From the NCBI RefSeq assembly GCF_013778455.1, contig NZ_JACEHE010000029.1, forward strand, positions 27,276 to 91,275: 64,000 nt of DNA, given 5' to 3'. Positions 9,026-17,321 of the stretch are shown here, one piece after another. Under the pieces are notes generated by a model, which had not been told where the DNA came from, searched no databases, and worked only from the letters and a program-made list of their open reading frames with translations. Every line of letters begins with the position of its first letter. Position 1 is the first letter of the stretch. The stretch is from Streptomyces himalayensis subsp. himalayensis (GTDB lineage Bacteria > Actinomycetota > Actinomycetes > Streptomycetales > Streptomycetaceae). The translations under genes and the position numbers were made by a program.

Positions 9026-9751
9026 ATGTCCCGTTCCGACAGCCCGACCGTCGTCCTGGTCCACGGTGCCTTCGCCGACGCGTCCAGCTTCGCCCGCATC
9101 ATCCCCGAACTGACCGCCCGCGGCCTCAACGTGGTGGCGCCTGCGGTGCCCAACCGCAGCCTGCTCGGCGACGCCGCCTACATCGCCTCGATCGTCCGTC
9201 AGACACCCGGACCGGTCATCCTGGTCGGACACTCCTACGGCGGTGCCGTCATCACCGTCGCCGGCGTGGAGGAGAACGTCAGAGCGCTGGTCTACCTGGC
9301 CGGCTACGCCCTGGAGGAGGGCGAAAGCCTGGGCGAACTGCAGGGCGGCTTCCCCGACTCCGATCTCGCCACCGCGCTCGTCTACACGCCCTTCCCGATC
9401 GACGGATCCACCACTCCCGGCACCGACGTGTCGGTCCAGATCGACAAGTTCCCGTCCATCTTCGCCGCCGGCGTCGACCCGGACCTCACCTCCGTCCTCG
9501 CCGTCTCCCAGCGGCCGCTGGCCGCGCAGGCCTTCGCCGAGAAGGCGCCGACGGCGGCGTGGAAGACCAAGCCCTCCTGGGGCCTGGTCGCCGCAGCCGA
9601 CCACACCATCAACCCCGATGTGCAGCGCTACGGCTACCAACGGGCCGGCATGACCACCGTCGAGGTCGACTCCTCGCACCTGGTGATGCTCGCCCACCCC
9701 GAGCGCGTCATCAAGCTGATCGAGGAGGCCGTCCGCGCCACCGCCGACTGA
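9026..9751 (+). CDS. Small alpha/beta hydrolase (GHSYGG family)
   Basis: A protein of 241 residues. VVLVHGAFADASS gives the oxyanion strand, VGHSYGG the nucleophile Ser70, VAAADHTINPD the probable acid and SSHLVMLAHPE the His. This is the small hydrolase family often annotated as salicylate- or pyrethroid-esterase-like; the substrate is unknown. ATG at 9026 follows AGGGAGTTG. The closest relative in the window is 32334-33056, which shares GELQG and the WKTKPSW motif, with further relatives at 10057 and 20175. No signal peptide is present. It forms a same-strand pair with the exported relative, separated by about 305 bp and a hairpin. Confidence 0.88.
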   Translation: MSRSDSPTVVLVHGAFADASSFARIIPELTARGLNVVAPAVPNRSLLGDAAYIASIVRQTPGPVILVGHSYGGAVITVAGVEENVRALVYLAGYALEEGESLGELQGGFPDSDLATALVYTPFPIDGSTTPGTDVSVQIDKFPSIFAAGVDPDLTSVLAVSQRPLAAQAFAEKAPTAAWKTKPSWGLVAAADHTINPDVQRYGYQRAGMTTVEVDSSHLVMLAHPERVIKLIEEAVRATAD

Positions 9752-9775
9752 AGCTGAAGCCGCCTGCCCCTCGGC

Positions 9776-9812
9776 CGGCTGCCGCCGGCCCTCGGCCTCA
9801 GGCCGGCAGCCG
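9776..9812 (+). terminator. Hairpin terminator after hydrolase
   Basis: CGGCTGCC-G-CCGGCC (9776-9790) pairs with GGCCGGCAGCCG (9801-9812), a 12-bp stem with one bulged base and a 10-nt loop, 25 bp after the stop at 9751. It has no T-run, as is usual in this GC range. Confidence 0.5.
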
Positions 9813-9967
9813 ATTCTCCGCGACGCGGAAACGCATGGCTCCCGCCACCCGCGTGGGCGGCTTTGTCGGGCGGCGTTTTCCGCTGCCCGACCGGGCGATC
9901 GTCTGCGGACACGACCGGTACGGGCTGTCGCGGAAGGCTCACGCGCCCTGCTCACGCGCACGCGCAC

Positions 9968-10019
9968 CCGTCCGTCCATCCATCCGTCCGTCCGTCCATC
10001 CATCCGTCCATCCGTCCAT
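9968..10019. repeat. CCGT/CCAT tetranucleotide tandem repeat
   Basis: Thirteen uninterrupted CCRT tetramers (52 bp; mixed CCGT and CCAT units) end 37 bp before the start of the Tat-exported hydrolase at 10057. A degraded stretch of the same kind recurs in the 3' end of that gene (about 10890-10920). The position between promoter and ribosome binding site would let unit number change leader length. Confidence 0.85.
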
Positions 10020-10056
10020 GGACACATCCCCTTCACCGCCCCGTAGGAAGTGAACG

Positions 10057-10929
10057 ATGAACTCACCGATATCCCGCCGCACCGTCACTGCCTCCCTCCT
10101 CGCCGGCGCCGCCGTCCTGGCAACCCCCGGTGCCGCGTTCTCGGCCACGTCACCGGCGGCCGGCCGATCGGAGGACTCGCACCAGCAACCGGCCAAGCCC
10201 ACCATCGTCCTGATCCACGGTGCGTTCGCCGACGCCTCCAGCTGGAGCGCTGTCGTCGAGCGCCTCCAGCGGCAGGGCCACCGCGTACTGGCACCGGCAC
10301 TGCCGTTGCGCGGGCTGGCGAGCGATGCGTCCTACATCCGCAGCGTCCTGGACAGCGTCGGGGGACCGATCGTGCTCGTGGGTCACTCCTACGGCGGATC
10401 GGTCATCAGCCAGGCCGCGGCCGAGTTCCCGAGGGTCAAGGCACTTGTCTACATAGCGGCCTTCGTCCCCGAGGTCGGCGAAAGCGCACTGGAGTTGACG
10501 AACAGGTACCCGGGCAGCACGCTGGCGCAGGCCACGACCACCCAGTCCTACCCGCTGCCCGGCGGCGGCACCGGCGACGAACTAATCATCAACAAGGACC
10601 TGTTCCGCGAACAGTTCGCCGCCGGCGTCCCCGTCCCGACCGCCCAGGTGATGGCCGCGGGTCAGCGTCCGATCACCCTGGCCGCCCTCCAGGAGAAGGC
10701 CACCGCGGCCGCATGGAAGAAGATCCCCAGCTGGTACCTCGTGGCCACCGAGGACCGCAACATCCCACCGGCCGCCGAGCAGTGGATGGCCGAACGGGCC
10801 GGCGCCCGCACCACCACGGTCCGCGCACCGCACGCGGTCGCCGTGAGCGACCCCGGCCCCGTCACCGACCTGATCCTGCACGCCCTCCATTCCATCCGTT
10901 CCACCCATTCCGTCCGCTCCGATCGCTGA
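10057..10929 (+). CDS. Tat-exported small alpha/beta hydrolase
   Basis: A protein of 290 residues. The first 40 form a twin-arginine signal peptide (SRRTVTASLLAGAAVL, then AFSA), so export by Tat is likely. The mature part has IVLIHGAFADASSW, VGHSYGG with nucleophile Ser111, the acid in VATEDRNIPP and the His in APHAVAVSDP. It belongs to the same family as 9026 and 32334, which lack signals, so this is the extracellular member. ATG 10057 follows AGGAAGTG. The last 15 residues (HSIRSTHSVRSDR) come from a degenerate TCC-rich repeat and are unlikely to be part of the fold. The substrate is unknown. Confidence 0.85.
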   Translation: MNSPISRRTVTASLLAGAAVLATPGAAFSATSPAAGRSEDSHQQPAKPTIVLIHGAFADASSWSAVVERLQRQGHRVLAPALPLRGLASDASYIRSVLDSVGGPIVLVGHSYGGSVISQAAAEFPRVKALVYIAAFVPEVGESALELTNRYPGSTLAQATTTQSYPLPGGGTGDELIINKDLFREQFAAGVPVPTAQVMAAGQRPITLAALQEKATAAAWKKIPSWYLVATEDRNIPPAAEQWMAERAGARTTTVRAPHAVAVSDPGPVTDLILHALHSIRSTHSVRSDR

Positions 10930-10971
10930 GTCGCATCGCCAAGTGACGGCGATGACCTGATACGCCACCCT

Positions 10972-11012
10972 CGTCCCCCGGTGACGGCCATGCGGCCCGT
11001 CATCGGGGGACG
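10972..11012 (+). terminator. Hairpin terminator after Tat hydrolase
   Basis: CGTCCCCCGGTGACGG (10972-10987) pairs with CCGTCATCGGGGGACG (10997-11012), with one mismatch. It lies 43 bp after the stop at 10929 and before the next gene. Confidence 0.6.
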
Positions 11013-11051
11013 CCCATGACGACCCCTTCGGCACCCCAAGGAAGGTGGAAC

Positions 11052-11714
11052 ATGACGCGTCGTAGAGTCATGCTGGCCGCACTCGTCTGCTGCACCGCGC
11101 TGGCAAGCGCGCTGACCGGTTGTACGAACCCTGACACAGGCAGCAGCCGGGCTCCGAACAACTCCGGGAACCCGTCGGCCACCCGCGCAGGGGAACCCGG
11201 CGGTGCCCCTGCCAGGTCGTCCGGCAGACCGATGACGCCCCCGTCTGCAGGCGCCGGGTCGGCGATGCCATCCGCCACACAGGTTCCGGCGACAAGCCGA
11301 TGCCATAGCTCCGAGCTGCGGGCATCCATCGGTCCGGACCACCCGGGAGCGGGGCAGAAGAACTTTGCCATCATCTTGACCAATGGCTCCCACCGCACCT
11401 GCACGGTGTACGGCTTCCCGGGCGTGGCGTTCGTGAACAGCACCGGCGAAGCCGTCACACCGGACCCCGAGCGGACCAGTGGGCAGGAGAAACGGATCGT
11501 GACGCTTGCGCCGGGAGCAAGCGCGTGGTCAGCGCTGGCCTTCACCAATCCGGCGCTCACCGGGGTCACCACCGTGATCCCGGCGGCCGTGCTCGTCACC
11601 CCGCCCGACGAGACCACGTCGATCAGAGTCCGCTGGACCGGCGGAAAGGTCTCCAACACGGGCAAGGCGTCGGTTCCCCAAGTGAGTCCCTTCAGGCCGG
11701 GCGACGGCGGCTGA
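11052..11714 (+). CDS. DUF4232-like secreted lipoprotein
   Basis: A protein of 220 residues. Residues 1-24 are a lipoprotein signal (RRRVMLAALVCC, lipobox LTGC with Cys24). A Ser/Pro/Gly-rich spacer of about 60 residues follows. The C-terminal 135 residues resemble DUF4232, an Ig-like beta domain common in actinobacterial lipoproteins (CHSSELRASIG, FAIILTNGSHRTCTVYGFPGVAFV). The two cysteines could form a disulfide. The function is unknown; it is predicted to be anchored outside the membrane. ATG 11052 follows AAGGAAGGTGG; an upstream ATG at 11016 lies next to the hairpin and has no ribosome binding site. Confidence 0.8.
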   Translation: MTRRRVMLAALVCCTALASALTGCTNPDTGSSRAPNNSGNPSATRAGEPGGAPARSSGRPMTPPSAGAGSAMPSATQVPATSRCHSSELRASIGPDHPGAGQKNFAIILTNGSHRTCTVYGFPGVAFVNSTGEAVTPDPERTSGQEKRIVTLAPGASAWSALAFTNPALTGVTTVIPAAVLVTPPDETTSIRVRWTGGKVSNTGKASVPQVSPFRPGDGG

Positions 11715-12240
11715 TTCGCGCACCGCCCAGCCTGGGGCCCGTACGTATTCGTCCCTGGTGGCATTTCCTCTGCGTGGACTGCCGCGGCGCTGTTCGATGT
11801 CGAGGCCGCCGGATGCTGCTGCCGGCGGAGCCGCTGGTCACGTGACGCCGAGCGCACCCGCGGCGGGTAGCGCCGCGGCACCCGACGCTCCACGGCGCGG
11901 CACACCGCTGACCTGATCGGTTCCGACTGGGGTGGACGGCGCCGGGGCATCGGCCGAGGAGGTCGCGGCGCCGGGCTGCACCCGCCTCGCCGGTCTTTCT
12001 GCCTGTGTTTCTGCCTGGAACCCGCAACGGCCGGCTGCTTGGCTGCTCATGGAGGGGGATCCGGCCGCGCCGAGCGGTCCGGCTCCGGTAGCAGAGGGCC
12101 CTTGCCCGCGCGACGGGACGTCCGCGCCGTGATGAGCACTGGCCATCAGTTCCCAGGAGGTGTCGGCTGTCTACTCCAGCCCGTGCTGTACGCGGGCCCG
12201 AGGGCTCCGCCGGCACTGCATGGGTGGAGGGGAGAACCAG
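11715..12240. other. Gene-free leader of second AraC cassette
   Basis: 526 bases without a recognisable gene. The second half resembles the leader of the first AraC cassette and carries the repeat at 11996-12019. An ATG at 12202 and a frame beginning at 12160 exist in frame with the regulator but lack ribosome binding sites. Confidence 0.5.
11996..12019. promoter_or_regulatory. Direct repeat, candidate AraC operator (copy 2)
   Basis: Two copies of TTTCTGCCTG separated by TG, identical to the element at 1854-1877, lie 222 bp upstream of the regulator start at 12241. GCTGCTTGGCTG again follows (12034-12045). Surrounding bases are diverged, so the repeat is selectively conserved between the cassettes. 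Confidence 0.45.
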
Positions 12241-13263
12241 TTGAGTGTGGTATTGACGACCGCTTCGGTTCCCGACCGGGACAAGGTCGCCTACTGGCGT
12301 GACGCGGTGAGCAGGACGCTGGTGCCGATGACGGTCGCCCCGCGGGGCGACGGTCCGTTCGACGGCCGGATCACGACCGACCGCCTCGGGTGCCTGCGGG
12401 TGTCCACTATGGAGGCCGACGCGAAACGGGTCAGCCGTACGCCGGAACTCATCGCGCGCTCGTCCGAGGCGCTCGTTGCGGTCGGCATCCAGGTGTCGGG
12501 CACGGCGACCCTGATCCAGGACGGCCGACGAGCCGAGGTGGGCGAGGGCGACCTCGTGGTGTACGACACGGCGCGGCCCTACTCCTTCGACTACCCGGAG
12601 CGGTTCTCCACCCACGTCTTCCAACTGCCCCATCGTGCACTGGGCGTTTCGGACGCCGACATCCGTCAGGCCTCCGGCACCGTCATCGGCCCCGCGGACG
12701 GCTTCGGAGCAGTGCTGCAGCCCTTCCTGAGCACACTGGCCACCTCGGCGCACTCGTACTCACCCGCCGTCGGAGGCAAACTGGCCAACAGTGTCATCGA
12801 CCTCTTCGCCACCCTGGTGGCCGAGGGGACCCGGCAGGTACCCGCGGATGCAGATACGGCCCGAAGCCACCTCGTGTTGCGCATCCGCAGCCACATCGAC
12901 CGGAACCTGGGCGACCCGGCTCTGTCACCGGAGGCCATCGCGAAGGCGCACCACATCTCCGTCCGCTACCTGCACCGGCTCTTCGAGGGCGAGGGGATCA
13001 CTATCGGCCGGCTCATCCAGCAGCGCCGCCTGGAGGAGTGCGCACGTGAACTGTCCCGCCGCGGCAGGACGAGCCCCACCGTGTCGGCCGTGGCCCAGCG
13101 ATGGGGCTTCGTCAACCCCGCACACTTCAGCCGGGCCTTCCGTAGCGCCTACGGCCTCTCCCCTCGCGAATGGCGCAGCCTGCGCACCTCCGTCGAAGGC
13201 GCCGACGCGCCGAAGCCGGACGTCCCGCCGGTGGTCGCTGTCCCCGCCACCCAACACGAGTAG
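12241..13263 (+). CDS. AraC-family transcriptional regulator, cassette copy 2
   Basis: A protein of 340 residues, closely similar to the regulator at 2090-3160 in both domains (LTTASVPDRDKVAYWRDAVS, ISVRYLHRLFEGEGITI, WGFVNPAHFSRAFR). TTG 12241 corresponds exactly to the start of its paralogue and follows GAGGGGAGAA. The C-terminal tail is shorter. It precedes its own HSL-type hydrolase by 255 bp. The recognition helices of the two regulators are nearly identical, and both genes have the same upstream repeat, so cross-regulation is likely (inferred). The effector is unknown. Confidence 0.88.
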   Translation: MSVVLTTASVPDRDKVAYWRDAVSRTLVPMTVAPRGDGPFDGRITTDRLGCLRVSTMEADAKRVSRTPELIARSSEALVAVGIQVSGTATLIQDGRRAEVGEGDLVVYDTARPYSFDYPERFSTHVFQLPHRALGVSDADIRQASGTVIGPADGFGAVLQPFLSTLATSAHSYSPAVGGKLANSVIDLFATLVAEGTRQVPADADTARSHLVLRIRSHIDRNLGDPALSPEAIAKAHHISVRYLHRLFEGEGITIGRLIQQRRLEECARELSRRGRTSPTVSAVAQRWGFVNPAHFSRAFRSAYGLSPREWRSLRTSVEGADAPKPDVPPVVAVPATQHE

Positions 13264-13518
13264 CCGCCCGCGGCCGGCCCTGCTCAAACGGCCACGGCGG
13301 ATCGCTGTGGCCGTACCCGGCCGCGGGCTGACCGCGCGCTGTTCAGCGGGTAAGGTGCCCGCTCGGAACGGTCTGAGGCCGGTCATGCGCCCGAGGCGGC
13401 GGTGCCCCGGCCCAGCGGCCGCGGTACCGACGGGACCGCTGCCGGCCGCGGTACGCGATGCACCGGACGAACCCCCCACTCATCTCAGGCCGTCATGGCC
13501 ATCTCAGCAGGAGGCCGT

Positions 13519-14514
13519 GTGACGGACACCGTCCCGTCGTCGGGTCAGCAGCCGGTCCTGGACCGTCCCTCCCATGCCTTCGTGGCCAGGCACACCTGTC
13601 CGCCCGCAGCGGAGGACCCGAGCCCGGACCTGGAGCAGGCGCGACTGGCCCTGGCCCGACTGCAGGGCGAAGACCGCGTTCACGACGACGGGGTCACGTC
13701 CGCGGAGTGGTTCGCGCTCCCGGGCGGGCCGACCGGGCATGTGCGGGTGCAGGTGGTCAAGCCCGCCGGCAGCGGCGGCGAGATCCCCGTAGTGCTGTTC
13801 CTGCACGGGCTCGGCTGGGCACTGGGAGACGCCACCACGCACGAGCGTCTCGTACGCGAGTTCGCCCTCGGCACGGACGCGGCCGTGGTCTTCGTGGATT
13901 ATGAGCGTGCCCCCGAGGCGCAGTACCCGGTCGCCGTCGAGCAGTGCTACGCGGTCGCGAAGTGGATCTCCGAACAAGGCGGCGAAATCGGCCTCGACGG
14001 AAGCCGGATGGCCGCCGTGGGCGACTCGGCGGGCGGCAACCTGGTGGCAGCGCTGACCCTGCTCGCCAAGGAGCGCGGAGGGGTGCAGCTGCTGCAGCAG
14101 GTGCTGCTCTGCCCGGTCACCGACGCCGACTTCGACACCCCCTCATACCAGGAGTTCGCCAAGGGCTACTTCCTCGGCCGCGAAACCATGCGCTGGTTCT
14201 GGGACCAGTACCTCCCCGACGCACGGCAGCGCAGCGAGGCCACCGCATCACCGCTGCAGGCCTCCCTGGAGCAGCTCACCGGACTCCCCCCGGCACTGGT
14301 GGTCACCAGCGAGGCCGACGTGGTACGCGACGAGGGTGAGGCCTACGCGGCGAAGCTCCGTGCGGCCGGCGTGGCGGTGGTCTCCATGCGCTACCACGGG
14401 ACGATCCACGGCTTCATGGTGCTCGATCCACTGCGCGACACCGACGCCGCCCACACCGCCCTCGTCCAGGCCCTCGACACCGTGCACGTCGCCCTGCACC
14501 GCTACAGCGGCTGA
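13519..14514 (+). CDS. HSL-type alpha/beta hydrolase, cassette copy 2
   Basis: A protein of 331 residues with the same length and catalytic layout as copy 1: HGLGW oxyanion motif (Leu where copy 1 has Phe), GDSAGG nucleophile Ser170, Asp267 and His297. GTG 13519 follows AGCAGGAGG. The first 135 residues differ at many positions from copy 1, but from the YPVAVEQC segment on there are only a handful of base changes. That mosaic points to recent gene conversion. The retained difference in the acyl-pocket side (residues 1-135) may mean different substrates. Confidence 0.88.
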   Translation: MTDTVPSSGQQPVLDRPSHAFVARHTCPPAAEDPSPDLEQARLALARLQGEDRVHDDGVTSAEWFALPGGPTGHVRVQVVKPAGSGGEIPVVLFLHGLGWALGDATTHERLVREFALGTDAAVVFVDYERAPEAQYPVAVEQCYAVAKWISEQGGEIGLDGSRMAAVGDSAGGNLVAALTLLAKERGGVQLLQQVLLCPVTDADFDTPSYQEFAKGYFLGRETMRWFWDQYLPDARQRSEATASPLQASLEQLTGLPPALVVTSEADVVRDEGEAYAAKLRAAGVAVVSMRYHGTIHGFMVLDPLRDTDAAHTALVQALDTVHVALHRYSG

Positions 14515-14652
14515 GCCCACCCTTCCATCACTCGGCCACGCCAAGAACGCGCACCCGGTAGGTGCTGGCTCCCTCGCAGACGACTGTTGTCCCCCTCCGT
14601 TGCCGTCGAGGCCGCCGAGCCTCGTCGCGCTCGCGCGGCCCGGCTCGGACGG

Positions 14653-14994
14653 TCAGTGCTGCTGCACGGCGTCCAGCCACTGCAGGATCTCGTCTGTGAC
14701 CGGGTCGGTGATGTCGACGAACTCGTCATGTTTCTGCAGGAACTTCGCCACGTAGGGGCAGACCGGCACGATGCGCTTCCCTGAGTCACGTACGTCGGTC
14801 AGCGCCTGCTGTACGAGTATCGAGGCCAGGCCCTGTCCGGCGAAGGCGTCGTCGATTTCGGTGTGGTAGAACACGCGCTGGTCGTCGCGGTCGCGGTAGG
14901 CGGTGAGGCCTGCGGTCTTTCCGTCGACCTGGATTTCGTACCGGTGCTTGGCGTCCACTCGCTGGACGGTCGGAGCGGCGGCGGGCTGCGTCAT
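14653..14994 (-). CDS. GNAT-type N-acetyltransferase (GNAT_acetyltr_2/YidJ-like)
   Basis: A protein of 113 residues; the fold is the minimal GNAT type (COG2388-like): YEIQVDGKTAGLTAYRDRD, VFYHTEIDDAFAGQGLASILVQ and a C-terminal CPYVAKFLQKHDEF. The AGQGLAS stretch is the acetyl-CoA pyrophosphate loop. The substrate is unknown. ATG 14994 follows GAAAGG; the open frame upstream lies inside the neighbouring gene. The pirin-like gene ends 10 nt upstream on the same strand, so the two probably form an operon. Confidence 0.82.
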   Translation of the reverse strand: MTQPAAAPTVQRVDAKHRYEIQVDGKTAGLTAYRDRDDQRVFYHTEIDDAFAGQGLASILVQQALTDVRDSGKRIVPVCPYVAKFLQKHDEFVDITDPVTDEILQWLDAVQQH

Positions 14995-15004
14995 GGTGAG
15001 CCTT

Positions 15005-15985
15005 TCAGTGGCGCGTCGGGTTCTTGCGCGGTGCGATGGTGGCGTTGGGAAGGGCGGGCGCGGGAAGGCGGTCGCCGTCGTAACCATCGACCTTGCCGAA
15101 GCGCTCGGATGCGTTCTGCCACGCTTCCCTGGCCTCGACGATGTCTTCGTGGCTCCGACCGATGAAATTCCACCACATGACGATCTGCTCGTCGAACGGC
15201 GTCCCGCCGAGCAGGACCGCCCGAGCGACCGTGTCCGTCTCGTTCGTCAGCGTCAGCGTTCCGTTCCCCGTGCCGAGGTAGCCCAGCTCGGCCGCGTGCA
15301 CGAGTGTTCCGGCCATGCGGACATCGCCCTGGTCGACGAGAAGGCCGTGCTCGAAGTCGGGGTCGATGGCGAGCGTGGTCGTCGAGTGCGGCTCGAGGAC
15401 GAGTTCGGCGCCGAGCAACGGCATGAAGGTCCGCACCGGGGAGATGTCACCGGCGAGGGATCCCAGGAACACGCTGATTTCGGCTCCGTCCACCCGCACC
15501 GGGCTCGGGACGTAGTGCTGGAAGTCCCGTGCGGTGTGCCGGTGTTCCTCGGGAAGCGCCACCCACAGCTGGACGCCGTGCAGGATCGTGGTGCGCGTGG
15601 TGGAGACCTCCGAGTGGCTGATGCCGTATCCGCCCGTCATCAGGTTCAACTCGCCGGGCCGTACGAAGGCGTGGCTGCCGAGGCTGTCGCGGTGCTCGAT
15701 CTCCCCGCTGAACAGCCAGCTCACCGTCTGCAGACCGGTGTGCGGATGAGGTGCGACGTCCATGCCGCCCGTGTCGGCGACGTCGTCCGGGCCGTAATGG
15801 TCCGCGAAGCACCAGGCCCCGATCAGCGTCCGGGCCCGCTGCGGCAGCGTGCGCCGTACCGTCATCGCCCTCGGACCACCCAACGGGACGTCCCGCGCGG
15901 AGAGGACGTCGACGACCGGCAACCGCTCACCATGGTCCGACGCCCCGCAGCGCAGTTCCGTTGGATCCCTCTCGACGTTGCTCAT
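15005..15985 (-). CDS. Pirin family protein
   Basis: A bicupin of 326 residues. The N-terminal cupin shows the pirin signature: WCFADHYGP, HPHTGLQTVSWLFSGEIEHRDSLG, then ELNLMTGGYGISHSE, with His/His/His/Glu metal ligands in HPHTG and SHSE. The C-terminal pirin domain ends with FDEQIVMWWNFIGRSHEDI. Bacterial pirins include quercetin dioxygenases and redox-sensing regulators; the role here is unknown. ATG 15985 follows GAGAGGGG. It is the first gene of a two-gene operon with the GNAT enzyme. Confidence 0.88.
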   Translation of the reverse strand: MSNVERDPTELRCGASDHGERLPVVDVLSARDVPLGGPRAMTVRRTLPQRARTLIGAWCFADHYGPDDVADTGGMDVAPHPHTGLQTVSWLFSGEIEHRDSLGSHAFVRPGELNLMTGGYGISHSEVSTTRTTILHGVQLWVALPEEHRHTARDFQHYVPSPVRVDGAEISVFLGSLAGDISPVRTFMPLLGAELVLEPHSTTTLAIDPDFEHGLLVDQGDVRMAGTLVHAAELGYLGTGNGTLTLTNETDTVARAVLLGGTPFDEQIVMWWNFIGRSHEDIVEAREAWQNASERFGKVDGYDGDRLPAPALPNATIAPRKNPTRH

Positions 15986-16169
15986 CGCACGCCCCTCTCA
16001 CCCGAGAATGGTTTCGCATTCAATATTTTCCTCATATCAGGCCGATGCACCTGTCGGTACGCACGGCAGAGCGAGCGAAGGACCGGGAGCGTTCCGTGCG
16101 CATCTCCGACGGACTCACGGCGGCAGGCTAGGCCTGAGTCGGGTGCGGACACAGGGGTTTGTTTGCGTA

Positions 16170-16500
16170 TCACTCCAACTGTGCGGTGAGGGACAACAAG
16201 CGTGCGCGCGCGGACAGGAAGGTCGTGCTCCGCTCGCGCTGCGCTTGTTCCTCAGCCGGCCGCGAGCGGTTATCCCTGGATTCGGGAAAGATGCGGTACA
16301 GGTGCGCACCGATCATTCGCGGTGACAGATGCAGTTGCTGGCCTATGCCCTTGTTGGAGAGGCCTTCCCCTGGGAGCTGGGCAATCTGCAGCTCTTGAGG
16401 GTCCCAGTCGGTATGGCTTTCAGTCTTGCTGCCCTCGCCGAGCGGAGTTCCTGGCGGGCGCGTTCGCACCATGGCTCCGTACCGACGGCCGTGAAGGAAT
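16170..16500 (-). pseudogene. Truncated LuxR-family regulator, C-terminal remnant
   Basis: The minus strand contains DWDPQELQIAQLPGEGLSNK followed by GIGQQLHLSPRMIGAHLYRIF, the helix-turn-helix of LAL-type LuxR regulators. Upstream in another frame is GTEPWCERARQELRSARAA, the segment that normally precedes the HTH. One frameshift near 16430 therefore separates them, and the large ATPase part is missing. Only about 110 of roughly 900 codons remain. It faces the AraC remnant at 16601. Confidence 0.75.
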
Positions 16501-16600
16501 CTCGGGCGAACACCGGGGAGCCCGGACCTGGTGGCCAGTCTCAACACCAGCGGGCCGCCGATGACGTGGAGCGCACGGTCGGTGCCCGATACACTCAAGC

Positions 16601-16833
16601 CTGCGCGCCCACGTGGACCGACACCTCGGGATCCGGGGCTCGGCCCGGACACCATCGCGGCTGTTCACCATATGTCCGTCCGCTCGCTCCACAAGTTCTT
16701 CGAAGGGGAAGGAATCACGGTCAGCCGCCTGATTCAGCGCCGTCGGCTGCAGGAGTGTGCCAGGGATCTCGCCCAGGGCGACAGCAGCGAGAGGACGGTC
16801 TCCGACGTGGCCCGGCGTTGGGGCTTGACCAAC
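16601..16833 (+). pseudogene. AraC-family regulator remnant (HTH only)
   Basis: LRAHVDRHLG is followed, after a one-base deletion in the G-run at 16628-16630, by DPGLGPDTIAAVHHMSVRSL, then HKFFEGEGITVSRLIQRRRL and DVARRWGLTN. This is the AraC HTH region of the type at 2090 and 12241. The sensor domain and the final helix (PAHFSRAFR in relatives) are lost. It is a third, dead copy of the regulator that heads the hydrolase cassettes. Confidence 0.75.
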
Positions 16834-16848
16834 CGGCCTTCCCCGACG

Positions 16849-17055
16849 TCAGCGGAGAACGACTGCATCGTGCCGGAACAGGTGCAGCAGGAAGCTCGCA
16901 AGGGCCGTGGCGAGCAGCGCCATCACGATCACCAGGGGGAGAGCGGACCACGCATCACGTCCGCCTCCTACCCGACGCCGAGGAAGACGATCTCCGTCAT
17001 GCTCCACGTAGACACAAAGAACGCGACTGCGCACCCGTCGTGACGAAGCACTCAC
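16849..17055 (-). CDS. Small putative membrane protein
   Basis: 68 codons ending in one strongly hydrophobic helix (LPLVIVMALLATALASFLLH) and a short basic tail. The N-terminal half is arginine-rich. I do not recognise a family and see no strong ribosome binding site. It may be a remnant or a chance frame next to pseudogenes. The following stretch to 17321 holds no recognisable gene. Confidence 0.25.
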   Translation of the reverse strand: MSASSRRVRSRVLCVYVEHDGDRLPRRRVGGGRDAWSALPLVIVMALLATALASFLLHLFRHDAVVLR

Positions 17056-17321
17056 AGACAGCGGGCTTGATCTGCCGCGAGGCGGTCACGCGCGGCGTGC
17101 CCGCGGAGAGCCGCCACCTGCTGATCTTCACGCACGCCCGCGTGCGTTGCCACACCGACGTAGAACTTGAGCCCCCGATCGATCTGCTGCCCGACATGCT
17201 CGTCGGTCCTTCCGACGATGAGACCGTCCGGCAGAGGCAGGCGACGCCGAGGGGCGGAGCCACCAGTCGGCATGGTCTGGGCCCGGCTTCGGGCGACGAG
17301 GGCGGACAGGGAGGGGCGTGA

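Noticed and set aside
9968..10019. Possible CRISPR array
   Set aside because: The repeat is a 4-bp tandem unit without spacers, and no cas genes are present.
16849..17321. A second gene between the AraC relic and the LAL regulator
   Set aside because: A + frame from about 17038 to 17321 is open, but its product matches no family and it lacks a ribosome binding site, so I did not call it.
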